From Paludibacter jiangxiensis (GTDB lineage Bacteria > Bacteroidota > Bacteroidia > Bacteroidales > Paludibacteraceae): DNA of 64,000 bases. Of the stretch, positions 13,552-22,557 are shown piece by piece (within the stretch, counting starts at the first letter, position 1; every line of letters begins with the position of its first letter). A program made the translations under genes and the position numbers. The notes below the pieces were generated by a model. The model was not told the DNA's origin. It searched no databases and saw nothing but the letters and a program-made list of their open reading frames with translations. The stretch spans positions 1 to 64,000 of the forward strand of contig NZ_BDCR01000002.1 in the NCBI RefSeq assembly GCF_001618385.1, written 5' to 3'.

Positions 13552-14127
13552 CTATTTTTTGTCGTTGCCCTTGTCCTGTGGCCTCTCGTACTTTTTCATG
13601 ACTTCGGCCTCTTTTGCTTGCCACGACTGGTATTTGTCTTCTGTGTGCGTATTTTCGTTCAGTAGCTCGGTTGGCATTTTCATGGGATCCTGATATCCAA
13701 CTTTTGCATTATAGTGAAATGTGCCTTTGCCTACTCCGCTTTCAATGATGCGTCGCTGCTCTTCAAGCAGGGGCTTGTAAATGGCTTCCATTAACTTTTT
13801 GTATTTGTCCTCTTCAGCTTGCGTCATTTTCATGAATTGATTGATGGTGAGTTGCTTCACCGTCTGAATTCCATTGAATTTGATGCTGTCGCTGATAATC
13901 AGACCGGAGCGACGGGGCGGCACATACCCCGAAAAACGGATCATCTTCTTTAGGTCTGTACTAATGTGCAAAGGCTTGACCGTGTCAATAACATTTTGCG
14001 CTTTAGCTTCCATTCCGTTGCATATCCACAAACAGGTTCCGGCAATCAGAAGATGAAAAGGAACGGTCTGAAAGGAAGAATGTCCGTTCAAACTGCTCTT
14101 TAATAAACAGCGTATTTTGTAATACAA
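13552..14127 (-). CDS. unrecognised exported protein downstream of leuB
   Basis: 191 residues that I do not recognise. Residues about 20-44 form a hydrophobic segment ending in MEAKAQ, a plausible signal-peptidase site, so the mature protein may begin at Gln44. The rest is polar, with a Tyr/Lys-rich middle (EEDKYKKLMEAIYKPLLEEQ) and a charged C-terminus. Its start lies 4 bp after the stop of leuB on the same strand, suggesting one transcript. The unusually long pre-signal region means the true start could be internal (GTG or TTG), but ATG 14127 is the only Met before the signal. Confidence 0.6.
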   Translation of the reverse strand: MYYKIRCLLKSSLNGHSSFQTVPFHLLIAGTCLWICNGMEAKAQNVIDTVKPLHISTDLKKMIRFSGYVPPRRSGLIISDSIKFNGIQTVKQLTINQFMKMTQAEEDKYKKLMEAIYKPLLEEQRRIIESGVGKGTFHYNAKVGYQDPMKMPTELLNENTHTEDKYQSWQAKEAEVMKKYERPQDKGNDKK

Positions 14128-14131
14128 TAGC

Positions 14132-15199
14132 TTAGCCTTGAATGTACTTCACTAACCATTCGCCCACTTCTGTCGTTGTGTGGGGTTGGCCATTGCTGCA
14201 AATATCTTCGGTAACGAAGCCGGCTTCGAGTGAAGCATTCACTGCCTGACGAATCAGAGAGCCTTCTTTCATCAGGTTGAAAGCATATTCGAACATCAAA
14301 GCGGCCGAGAGTACAGTAGCCAAAGGATTGGCAATGTTTTTGCCGGCAGCCTGCGGGTACGATCCGTGGATGGGTTCGAACACCGAGGTGTGAATACCGA
14401 TAGAAGCTGAAGGTAACATGCCCAAAGAACCTGTGATAACGGAAGCTTCGTCGGTAAGGATATCGCCGAAAAGGTTTTCGGTTACCAATACGTCGAAACT
14501 TTTAGGCCATTGGATAATACGCATTGCAGCGTTATCCACGAACATATATTCGGTTTCGATGTCGGGGTACTGCGGAGCAATTTCCTGAGCAATCTGTCTC
14601 CATAAACGCGATGTTGCAATGACGTTGGCTTTGTCTACAACCGTCACTTTTTTGCGGCGTTGGCCTGCAAATTTATAAGCAAGATGCAGAATACGTTCCA
14701 CCTCTTCGCGGGTATAAACGCAGGTGTCGTAAGCTGTGTTGCCATCTTCGCTTCTGCCCTGTGGACGACCGAAGTACATACCGCCGGTAAGTTCACGGAT
14801 ACACATAAAGTCGGCACCATCCACCAAATCGGCACGCAGCGGCGATTTGTGAAGCAATGACGCAAAAGTAGAAACCGGACGAATATTGGCAAAAAGGCCC
14901 AAATCCTTGCGCATTTTTAGCAAGCCCTGTTCGGGACGAACTTTTGCAGAAGGGTTGTTGTCATATTTCGGATCACCGATGGCACCGAAGAGAACGGCAT
15001 CCGACTTCATGCACAGAGCATGTGTTTCGTCGGGGTAAGGAGCGCCGGTTTTATCGATAGCGCATGCACCTACCAAAGCGTATTCATAAGAGAGCGTATG
15101 ACCGAATTTTTCAGCCACGGCTTTAGTAACGTTCAACGCTACTTCTACGATTTCGGGTCCGATTCCATCACCGGGGAGAATTGCGAGATTTAGTTGCAT
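14132..15199 (-). CDS. leuB: 3-isopropylmalate dehydrogenase
   Basis: 355 residues, the usual size. Starts [20 protein letters not shown] (the GDGIGPE nucleotide loop). The substrate-binding [40 protein letters not shown] with the catalytic Lys, and the metal site VDNAAMRI...[16 protein letters not shown] are all present. It oxidatively decarboxylates 3-isopropylmalate in leucine synthesis. No other leu genes are in the window, so they are elsewhere or it was relocated. Homoisocitrate or tartrate dehydrogenase paralogs are possible but the motifs favour LeuB. Confidence 0.93.
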   Translation of the reverse strand: MQLNLAILPGDGIGPEIVEVALNVTKAVAEKFGHTLSYEYALVGACAIDKTGAPYPDETHALCMKSDAVLFGAIGDPKYDNNPSAKVRPEQGLLKMRKDLGLFANIRPVSTFASLLHKSPLRADLVDGADFMCIRELTGGMYFGRPQGRSEDGNTAYDTCVYTREEVERILHLAYKFAGQRRKKVTVVDKANVIATSRLWRQIAQEIAPQYPDIETEYMFVDNAAMRIIQWPKSFDVLVTENLFGDILTDEASVITGSLGMLPSASIGIHTSVFEPIHGSYPQAAGKNIANPLATVLSAALMFEYAFNLMKEGSLIRQAVNASLEAGFVTEDICSNGQPHTTTEVGEWLVKYIQG

Positions 15200-15271
15200 A
15201 GTTCTACAGGTTCCGTTTCTACGATAAGGGGAACGGAAATTTATTAATGTTAGAAAAATAAAATTGATTCG

Positions 15272-15748
15272 TTATTGTTGCTCTTCACGGTGGAAGTAGA
15301 CATACTTCGGTTCTTTGGGTTGATACTCTTCGTTGTCCCACAAAGAACTGGTAATCATTAAATCGGCGCTATAGCGGTTGCAGGCAATAGGCACGTTGTG
15401 AATACGGCACTGACGAAGCAACATCTGGATGTCGGCTTCGTGCGGTTGTGCGTTAAGGTCGTCGATAAGGAAAACGGCCAGATTGATCTTCTTTTGAGCT
15501 ACTAAAGCTGCAATTTCGGCATCGCCACCCATCGGACCTGAATTTACACAGGTGATGTCGGCATCAATTCCTTTTTTGTCGAATGCGTCCTTGATAAGTC
15601 CGCCGGTGGTACCGGTACAAATAATCTTATGCTTGGATAACATTTCGGCATTGTAAGTTGCCCATTCTACCATGTCGACTTTGCGACGGTCGTGTGCCAC
15701 CAGTGCGATGGTCAGTCTTTTGTGCAAAGAAATATCAGATTGAGTCAT
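15272..15748 (-). CDS. mgsA: methylglyoxal synthase
   Basis: 158 residues. ALVAHDRRKVDMVEWA, the phosphate-binding CTGTTGGLI, and SGPMGGDAEIAALV followed by FLIDDLNAQPHEADIQMLLR are the MgsA signature; the catalytic Asp is in the GGDAE segment. It converts dihydroxyacetone phosphate to methylglyoxal and phosphate, a bypass of lower glycolysis when phosphate is short. Cytoplasmic homohexamer in known members. 72 bp upstream of leuB on the same strand, perhaps co-transcribed with it. Confidence 0.93.
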   Translation of the reverse strand: MTQSDISLHKRLTIALVAHDRRKVDMVEWATYNAEMLSKHKIICTGTTGGLIKDAFDKKGIDADITCVNSGPMGGDAEIAALVAQKKINLAVFLIDDLNAQPHEADIQMLLRQCRIHNVPIACNRYSADLMITSSLWDNEEYQPKEPKYVYFHREEQQ

Positions 15749-15883
15749 AATTAGCGGTATTTGTTAGTGTTATCAGGTCAGATGGTTAAGTGGCACCCGG
15801 CCTGGTGTTTGTCTTTCGATTTGATAGTGCAAAGGTAGTTGAAAATGGTCGATTGTCAAAAAAGAGCCCGGATTTCTTGCGAT

Positions 15884-16393
15884 TTAAATTTTCTGTAATG
15901 TAGGTCGGGCTAACTCTATTACTTCCATATCGTTGATGTTACGTTCGTCAATAGAAAACCGCAACAGCGTTTGTACCGTATGAAACCCGTAACGCCCTGC
16001 AGCTCCGGGATTGACGCACAACATCCGCAAGTGATGGTCGTATTGTACCTTCAGAATATGCGAATGACCGCAGGCTAACAGGTCGGGAACTTCTTGTTTG
16101 AGCAATGCTTTTGCTTCCAGACTGAAATGGTTGGGATAGCCGCCGATGTGTGTCAGTAAAACGTTGATTTTTTCGCAGGTGAAGCGTAAAACGGTCGGAC
16201 AACAAAGTCGGATGTCGTAACCGTCGATATTGCCGTGAACCGCTTTCAACGGTTTGAATTCCTTCAGCCGGTCAACGATTTCTATTGTGCCGATATCGCC
16301 ACCGTGCCATATCTCGTCGCACGATTCGAAGTGCTCGAAAACACGGGGATCGAGGTATCCGTGCGTATCCGATAAAAAACCGATTTTAGTCAT
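15884..16393 (-). CDS. YfcE-type metallophosphoesterase
   Basis: 169 residues. Calcineurin-like motifs occur in order: GFLSDTHGYLD (residues 5-15), WHGGDIGT (about 29-36), VHGNIDG (about 53-59), LLTHIGGYP and CGHSHI near the C-terminus. These supply the two-metal ligands of YfcE/MJ0936-type phosphodiesterases. The physiological substrate is not deducible. It is upstream of mgsA on the same strand with a 135-bp gap, so an independent promoter is likely. Confidence 0.88.
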   Translation of the reverse strand: MTKIGFLSDTHGYLDPRVFEHFESCDEIWHGGDIGTIEIVDRLKEFKPLKAVHGNIDGYDIRLCCPTVLRFTCEKINVLLTHIGGYPNHFSLEAKALLKQEVPDLLACGHSHILKVQYDHHLRMLCVNPGAAGRYGFHTVQTLLRFSIDERNINDMEVIELARPTLQKI

Positions 16394-16581
16394 TTTTGTC
16401 TGGTAAATTCACCGGCAAAGGTACACTTTTTTCATCCCTGCGCAAGACCGGTTTTTATGGACGTTTTGATGGTTTGCCGGGCTACATTTTTGTAACATGA
16501 AGCTGCTTTTTAGTACGTGAAAGTAGGAGTTTGTATTTGTGTTTATTCTTAATGTATTGATATGTAATGTGTTGATGTTTG

Positions 16582-16596
16582 TGGCACGTTATTTGT
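16582..16596 (+). promoter_or_regulatory. candidate sigma54 promoter of the mod operon
   Basis: TGGCACG, four bases, then TTGT, i.e. a perfect -24 core and a -12 element with T in place of the consensus C. The predicted start would be about 16 bp before the ATG of the ModE-like gene. The same TGGCACG-N4-TTG arrangement stands before nifH at 20764. No TGT-N10-ACA NifA site is seen nearby. Confidence 0.55.
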
Positions 16597-16623
16597 TTTT
16601 GTGAATAACAAGAAATAAACGGT

Positions 16624-16974
16624 ATGAGGCATCCTTTTAGTATCAGAGCAGAACTTGAAATCCAGAAAAACGGAGAGTGTTTTTTAACTCCCCGAAGGGT
16701 TGATTTGCTACGTAAAATCAAATCAACTGGTTCTATTCTGGCTGCCTCGAAAGAAATACGGATGTCGTATCAACAGGCCTGGTCGTTTGTGGAGCAGATG
16801 AACCGACTGTCGCCATTGCCGGTAGTAACCCGCAAACGGGGAGGAACAAACGGCGGTGGTGCCGATCTGACTCCGTTCGGAGCGAATCTGATTGAACGGT
16901 ACGAGAAGCTACAAGGCTTGCATGATGAATACATTCAGAAAACAGGTGAAGCCATGCTGTTTTGTTTTCTGTAA
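16624..16974 (+). CDS. ModE-like winged-helix regulator (DNA-binding domain only)
   Basis: 116 residues matching the N-terminal domain of ModE: a winged HTH with RRVDLLRKIKSTGSILAASK and the recognition segment MSYQQAWSFVEQMNRL, then the wing TRKRGGTNGGGADLTPFG. The molybdate-binding TOBE/Mop domains of classical ModE are absent, as in LysR-HTH-only Mo regulators. First gene of a Mo-uptake operon, so it probably controls that operon or Mo-enzyme genes; how it senses Mo without a Mop domain is unclear. It is preceded by a sigma54-like element at 16582. Confidence 0.85.
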   Translation: MRHPFSIRAELEIQKNGECFLTPRRVDLLRKIKSTGSILAASKEIRMSYQQAWSFVEQMNRLSPLPVVTRKRGGTNGGGADLTPFGANLIERYEKLQGLHDEYIQKTGEAMLFCFL

Positions 16975-17066
16975 ACCTGCGGGCTTTTTTTTGAAAAACG
17001 TTATTCTTTGGAGTGTATATCGGGGTAATTCGAATATTGCTAATTATTAATTTCAAATAGTTTGTT

Positions 17067-18338
17067 ATGAATAAAAGGTTGTTTGTTAGTTTTTTGTTGC
17101 TGGGTATTACAGCTGTTGCGGTCGAAGAAGCCGCTGCACAGGCAGTAACCATCGGAGGAGAGCTTCGTACGCGAACCGAAGTTCGCAGCGGAGCGGTGAC
17201 TCCCCTGTATGATTCGCTGGGAACCGCGCTGGTTACGGTGATGCGATCGAGATTGAATCTGGCTTATACTTCGAATGTGATGAAAGCCAAACTGGTGTTG
17301 CAGGATACGCATGTGTTTGGACAGACGGCTCCCACAGCGCTAAGCACGAGTACTTTCGGGGTGTATGAGGCTTGGGGCGAATACCTGCTGGCTCCGGGCA
17401 TCTCGTTTGCCATGGGTCGTCAGGCAATAGAATATGACGATAAACGGCTCTTTTCGGCAAGCAACTGGAGCAATACGGGCAATGCGCATGATCTGTTGTT
17501 GATGAAATATACCTCAACGGATTTTACATTGCATTTGGGTGCTGCCTGGAATAATGCCAGTGATGTGTATCAGGAAACTGCTTACTCTACAACCTACAAA
17601 TCGATGACCTACCTATGGGCTTCCAAGCCGTTGGGCAATATCAATCTGACAGCTCTCTGGGTTAACGAAGGGTATCAGCGAACCAATAATCAGGCCAATG
17701 TGAATGATAATAAACGTTGGTATCGCAATACAGTGGGCGGCAATCTGGGCTATTCGGCAGAGAATTTCCCTGTGACTTTTTACGGAACGGGTTATTATCA
17801 GTTCGGTCATGGAACTACAGGAAAAGGGTTGGATGCCTATTTATTGGCCTTCAAGACTCAGGCAAAAGCATCAAAAACGGTGGCAGTGAATGTGGGTGCC
17901 GACTATTTTTCGGGTTCTAAATACGACTTGGCAACAACAGAAGATCACACTTTCAACAAGCTCTTCGGATCAAACCATTCGTTCAACGGAGCTATGGAGT
18001 ACTGGAAATCGCTTCCTTCGGGAGGTTTGGTCGATCTCTATTTCGGTCCGGAAGTAACCATCGGATCGAAACTGAAAGCAGAAGCTTCGTACCATGCCTT
18101 TAGTTTGGCGCAACAGCAGGTCAAAACATTCAATCACAAAGGTCTCGGGTCGGAACTCGATCTGACGTTTACCTACCCGGTCTCCTCCATTATGAGCTTG
18201 CAGGGAGGTTGGAGCGGCTATTTTGCCAATGCGCTTGTGACTTCGGTCAAGAAGTTGAAAGCCAATGTCGATCAGAAATTTCCACAATGGGCATTTATTA
18301 TGATTACCATTAAACCTACATTCTTGTCGGTTAAATAG
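17067..18338 (+). CDS. outer-membrane beta-barrel porin (alginate-export-like) in the mod operon
   Basis: 423 residues. The signal peptide MNKRLFVSFLLLGITAVA is followed by a cut near AAAQA. The mature part starts VTIGGELRTRTEVRSGA, then alternates polar and aromatic residues typical of a large beta-barrel, and ends in a strand (FPQWAFIMITIKPTFLSV). MGRQAIEYDDKRLFSASNWSNTG is typical of alginate-export/DUF1302-like porins. It lies between the ModE-like gene (92 bp) and modA (40 bp), so it is part of the Mo-uptake operon; a role as outer-membrane channel for molybdate is inference from position only. Confidence 0.8.
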   Translation: MNKRLFVSFLLLGITAVAVEEAAAQAVTIGGELRTRTEVRSGAVTPLYDSLGTALVTVMRSRLNLAYTSNVMKAKLVLQDTHVFGQTAPTALSTSTFGVYEAWGEYLLAPGISFAMGRQAIEYDDKRLFSASNWSNTGNAHDLLLMKYTSTDFTLHLGAAWNNASDVYQETAYSTTYKSMTYLWASKPLGNINLTALWVNEGYQRTNNQANVNDNKRWYRNTVGGNLGYSAENFPVTFYGTGYYQFGHGTTGKGLDAYLLAFKTQAKASKTVAVNVGADYFSGSKYDLATTEDHTFNKLFGSNHSFNGAMEYWKSLPSGGLVDLYFGPEVTIGSKLKAEASYHAFSLAQQQVKTFNHKGLGSELDLTFTYPVSSIMSLQGGWSGYFANALVTSVKKLKANVDQKFPQWAFIMITIKPTFLSVK

Positions 18339-18378
18339 TAAAGAAGATACAATTCGCAGAACATTAATACGAGAAAAA

Positions 18379-19134
18379 ATGAAAAAGACTTCCATTATTA
18401 TACTGACACTATTCGTGTCGTTTACATGTGTGATCCATGCACAAAAAGTGAGAGTGGCGGCTGCGGCTAACCTGCGTTACGTGCTCGAAGAAATTAAAAA
18501 GCAATATGAAAAAGAGCATCCGAAAACCAAGGTAGATATCACCTTTGGCGCTTCGGGAACGCTCACGCAACAAATATTGAACGGGGCGGCATTTGATTTC
18601 TTTATGGCTGCCGACATGGATTTTCCTAATGCGCTGAAATCAAAAGGAGCAACCGTAGGGCCTGTGGTTACCTATATTTTTGGGAAAGTGGCTATGTGGA
18701 GCAAGGAAGTGAATCTTTCAAAAGGGCTTAATGCGGTTCTTTTGCCGGAGGTAAAAAAGGTAGCTATAGCCAATCCGGCCACGGCTCCCTATGGCGAGAA
18801 TGCGGTCAATACCCTTAAAAAGCACGGGTTGTACGATAAAATTGCCGGGAAAATTGTGGTGGGCGAGAATATTTCGCAGGCAGCACAGTTTGCATTTACC
18901 GGCAATGCAGAGATTGGCTTTATAGCTCTTTCGCTGGCATTGGCGCCCGATATGAAAGGCAAAGGGTTTTGCTATGAACTTCCTGCCGATGTGTGTCCGC
19001 CGATTGCTCAGGGTTGTGTGTTGGTAAAAGGGTGGGAGCGTAACGGAGAAGCTTCCCGCTTTATGAAATATGTGCTGAGTCCCAAATGCGATGCCATTTG
19101 GAAAAGCTACGGCTATGGCTTGGTGAAACGTTGA
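18379..19134 (+). CDS. modA: molybdate ABC transporter, periplasmic binding protein
   Basis: 251 residues. The signal peptide MKKTSIIILTLFVSFTCVIHA is followed by VRVAAAANLRYVLEEIKKQYEK, the ModA N-terminus. TFGASGTLTQQILNGAAFDFFMAAD holds the Ser and backbone oxyanion-binding residues, and ANPATAPYGENAV and GENISQAAQFAFTGNAEIGFIALSL are further family motifs. It binds molybdate or tungstate and delivers it to ModB. No lipobox is present, so it is soluble in the periplasm. A strong hairpin follows the gene before modB. Confidence 0.95.
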   Translation: MKKTSIIILTLFVSFTCVIHAQKVRVAAAANLRYVLEEIKKQYEKEHPKTKVDITFGASGTLTQQILNGAAFDFFMAADMDFPNALKSKGATVGPVVTYIFGKVAMWSKEVNLSKGLNAVLLPEVKKVAIANPATAPYGENAVNTLKKHGLYDKIAGKIVVGENISQAAQFAFTGNAEIGFIALSLALAPDMKGKGFCYELPADVCPPIAQGCVLVKGWERNGEASRFMKYVLSPKCDAIWKSYGYGLVKR

Positions 19135-19175
19135 CCGTGATGGTTATTATGAGTATTTTACAAATCTGATCGTTG

Positions 19176-19208
19176 GAGATGCCGCGAAGAGTGCGGCATC
19201 TCTCTTTT
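19176..19208 (+). terminator. hairpin between modA and modB
   Basis: GAGATGCCGC (19176-19185) pairs perfectly with GCGGCATCTC (19193-19202) across a 7-nt loop and is followed by TCTTTTC. Because modB and modC continue on the same strand, it more likely lowers expression after modA than ends the operon. A high ModA:ModBC ratio would suit an ABC importer. Confidence 0.75.
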
Positions 19209-19294
19209 CAAGAACAGGTTTGTTAAGTTGATCAGATGGAAAGAGTAATGTCTTTGTTCTTTTCTCTTTATTCTTTGTTCTAATATTGACGCAT

Positions 19295-19963
19295 ATGTCT
19301 TCTGAATTTATTCAAACCCTGTTTTTGACGGCAAAACTGGCTTTGTCCACCACGCTGATTCTGTTTGTGATAGGCTTGCCCATCGCAGCCTTGCTGGCTT
19401 TTACCCGTTTCCGGCTGAAGGTGATTTTTGAAGCCCTTATCAATATGCCGATGGTGCTTCCGCCGACGGTAATTGGCTATTACCTGCTGGTGGCATTCAG
19501 TCCGCAACATGCATTCGGCGGCCTTCTTGAGCGTTGGTTCGATCTTCGGTTGGCCTTTACTTTTCAGGGAGTACTTATCGCCAGTGTTATTTTTAGCCTT
19601 CCGTTTATGGTGCAGCCCCTGCAAAACGGTTTTGTGGCTTTGCCCAAAAGTTATCGGGAAGCGGCTTATACCTTGGGTAAATCTAAAATGGAGACATTTT
19701 TCAGGGTGTTGGTGCCTAATATCAAACCCTCCATCGTAACCGCCATTGCAATGACTTTTGCTCACAGCATTGGAGAGTTCGGCATTGTGCTGATGGTGGG
19801 TGGTAATATGCCCGGCGAAACACGGGTGGCATCTATCGCTATTTACGACGAAGTACAATCATTGAATTATAGCACGGCAAATCATTATTCGCTGATTCTT
19901 TTTGCAGTCTCTTTTGTGTTGCTGGTGATTATTTATAGTGTAAATCGACATTTCAGAATATGA
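19295..19963 (+). CDS. modB: molybdate ABC transporter permease
   Basis: 222 residues, about five membrane segments. The EAA loop EAAYTLGKSKMETFFRVLVP (from about residue 129) contacts the ATPase. NMPMVLPPTVIGYYLL and HSIGEFGIVLMVGGNMPGET are typical ModB segments. I start at ATG 19295; a TTG three codons upstream is a weaker alternative. It overlaps modC by 4 bp (ATGA), implying translational coupling. Confidence 0.94.
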   Translation: MSSEFIQTLFLTAKLALSTTLILFVIGLPIAALLAFTRFRLKVIFEALINMPMVLPPTVIGYYLLVAFSPQHAFGGLLERWFDLRLAFTFQGVLIASVIFSLPFMVQPLQNGFVALPKSYREAAYTLGKSKMETFFRVLVPNIKPSIVTAIAMTFAHSIGEFGIVLMVGGNMPGETRVASIAIYDEVQSLNYSTANHYSLILFAVSFVLLVIIYSVNRHFRI

Positions 19964-20622
19964 TTTATATTGATGTTGAACGAAAAATGCTCACAACCGA
20001 CGGGCCACGAAAGCTGGAGGTTTGTGTAGAAATAGAGAAGCGCGAGTTGGTGTGTCTTTTCGGGAAATCGGGTGCAGGTAAAACTACGTTGTTACGAATG
20101 TTGTGCGGACTGTTTGTTCCCGATAAAGGATTGATCCGTATTGGGGATAAAACGGTTTTCGATTCCTCGAAAAAAATCAATATTCCGCCACAAAAGCGGA
20201 ATGTCGGCTATATGTTTCAGGATTATGCCCTTTTCCCGAACATGAATGTGGAGGAGAATATCCGTTTTGCGCAGGATGTAAAAAAAATGGATGAGGTGGA
20301 AAGCCTCCTGCATACTTTCCAGTTGGAGAAACTCCGCCATCAGAAAACAACTCGGTTGTCGGGCGGGCAAAAGCAAAGGGTGGCGCTGGCACGTGCCTTT
20401 GCGCGAAAACCGGAGGTGATGCTGCTGGACGAGCCACTCTCTTCGGTTGATTTTGAGTTGAGGCAGTCGCTTCAAAATGAAATAATTAAATCTCATAACT
20501 TATTTAACTCTACTACCGTTATGGTGAGTCATGATAAGGATGAGATCCACCGTTTGGCCACAAAAGTGCTACGGATCGGGAAGGAGAAGATTACGACATT
20601 TGAGAATCCTACAAATTTGTAG
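19960..20622 (+). CDS. modC: molybdate ABC transporter ATP-binding protein, short form
   Basis: 220 residues. Walker A GKSGAGKTT, Q-loop YMFQDYALFP, signature LSGGQKQRVALARA, Walker B EVMLLDEPLSSVD and the H-loop MVSHDKDE are all intact. Classical ModC (about 350 residues) has a C-terminal Mop/TOBE domain that gives trans-inhibition by molybdate; this protein ends after the nucleotide-binding domain and lacks it. As the ModE-like regulator also lacks a Mop domain, no molybdate-sensing domain is visible in the operon. Last gene of the operon, with a terminator at 20649. Confidence 0.93.
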   Translation: MIYIDVERKMLTTDGPRKLEVCVEIEKRELVCLFGKSGAGKTTLLRMLCGLFVPDKGLIRIGDKTVFDSSKKINIPPQKRNVGYMFQDYALFPNMNVEENIRFAQDVKKMDEVESLLHTFQLEKLRHQKTTRLSGGQKQRVALARAFARKPEVMLLDEPLSSVDFELRQSLQNEIIKSHNLFNSTTVMVSHDKDEIHRLATKVLRIGKEKITTFENPTNL

Positions 20623-20648
20623 ATTTAGGATCGTTTTCCTACTTCCCC

Positions 20649-20690
20649 GGAGCGATTTAGTTTTAAAAGATAACGCTCCTCTGTTTTTCT
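20649..20690 (+). terminator. terminator after modC
   Basis: GGAGCG at 20649-20654 pairs with CGCTCC at 20674-20679, with an inner TTTTAAAA self-complementary loop, followed by TCTGTTTTTCTTT. It separates the mod operon from the nifH promoter. Confidence 0.65.
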
Positions 20691-20752
20691 TTAAAAATAT
20701 TTGTTCTGTATATCAGTAATTTACCATATTTTGCCCTGTTTGTGTTTGTTAA

Positions 20753-21649
<897 letters not shown>

Positions 21650-21666
21650 AACCTTTGTTTTGGAGA

Positions 21667-21705
21667 AGACCGGGAGGAACGAATTCTGCACCTTTCTTCC
21701 GGTCT
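21667..21705 (+). terminator. stem-loop in the nifH-nifI1 gap
   Basis: AGACCGGGAGGAA (21667-21679) pairs with TTCTTCCGGTCT (21694-21705) with one or two imperfections; outer CCTTTG/CAAAGG words can extend it. There is no T-tract. It probably acts as an mRNA 3' stabiliser or partial attenuator that would favour nifH over downstream genes. Confidence 0.5.
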
Positions 21706-21793
21706 CAATCCAAAGGAAACCAGTTCGGTAAGCCCTTATCGTACAAAGTAGAAGATTTGTAATAAAAATAGAAACAACTTAAACCAAAACGGT

Positions 21794-22120
21794 ATGTATT
21801 TATTAAGAGCCATCGTTCGTCCGGAAAAATCGCCGGTAGTCATGAGAGCCCTGCTCAATGCAGGTTTTCCTGCAGTTACAAAATTATCTGTGTTCGGTCG
21901 CGGTAAGCAACGCGGTATCAAAGTGGGAAATGTTACCTACGATGAGTTGCCCAAAGATTTACTCATGATCGTGATCAACGAGAAAGACAAAGAGTTCGTG
22001 ATAGAAACAATTATAGAAGCAGCCCGCTCGGGCGAAAAAGGTCAGTTTGGTGACGGGAAAATATTCGTTACTCCGGTTGTCGAAACATATACCATTTCCA
22101 GTGGTAAAATGGAAGTTTAA
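21794..22120 (+). CDS. nifI1: PII-family nitrogenase regulator NifI1
   Basis: 108 residues. PII fold with MYLLRAIVRPEKSPVVMRALLNAG, the T-loop region GRGKQRGIKVGNVTYDELPK, and the B-loop SGEKGQFGDGKIFVTPV. Location between nifH and nifD is diagnostic for NifI1 in archaea and anaerobic bacteria. With NifI2 it forms a complex that binds NifDK and blocks NifH docking when 2-oxoglutarate is low (ammonium switch-off), as shown in methanogens. Confidence 0.95.
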   Translation: MYLLRAIVRPEKSPVVMRALLNAGFPAVTKLSVFGRGKQRGIKVGNVTYDELPKDLLMIVINEKDKEFVIETIIEAARSGEKGQFGDGKIFVTPVVETYTISSGKMEV

Positions 22121-22172
22121 TCTTTCTCCCGGTTTCTAAAATACAAGCTATTAACGAATAAAATTTTCACAC

Positions 22173-22538
22173 ATGAAATTAATTCTCGCTATCATACGAA
22201 TTGCCAAAATGGGCGATACCAAGGCTGCTCTTTCGGAAGCCGGTCTCCCTTCGTTTACGGCAATGCCGGTGCTTGGCCGGGGAAAAGGCCACGGCGATTA
22301 CGAAAAAGCCGACGAGACCGATCCCGAATATGCCGAGTTGATTGAAAAAATGCCGCGATTGAAATCCAAACGCATGATTACGCTGGTGGTAACCGATGAG
22401 AAAAAAGATCTGGCTATTCAGACTATCATCAAAGCGAATCAGACGGGCAAAAGCGGCGACGGTAAAATAATTGTTCTGAATGCTGTGGATTCGGTACGTG
22501 TACGTACAGCCGAATCGGGCGACAGCACTTTGGACTAA
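22173..22538 (+). CDS. nifI2: PII-family nitrogenase regulator NifI2
   Basis: 121 residues. PII core with MKLILAIIRIAKMGDTKAALSEAG, an enlarged acidic T-loop (GRGKGHGDYEKADETDPEYAE, a NifI2 trait) and the B-loop NQTGKSGDGKIIVLNAVDSVRVRT. Partner of NifI1 in post-translational switch-off of nitrogenase. It ends 19 bp before nifD. Confidence 0.95.
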   Translation: MKLILAIIRIAKMGDTKAALSEAGLPSFTAMPVLGRGKGHGDYEKADETDPEYAELIEKMPRLKSKRMITLVVTDEKKDLAIQTIIKANQTGKSGDGKIIVLNAVDSVRVRTAESGDSTLD

Positions 22539-22557
22539 TGAAAAAGGAGATACAACT

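Noticed and set aside
20609-20622. Palindrome CTACAAATTTGTAG at the end of modC
   Set aside because: It contains the modC stop and is AT-rich; no partner site found, so a regulatory role is not supported.
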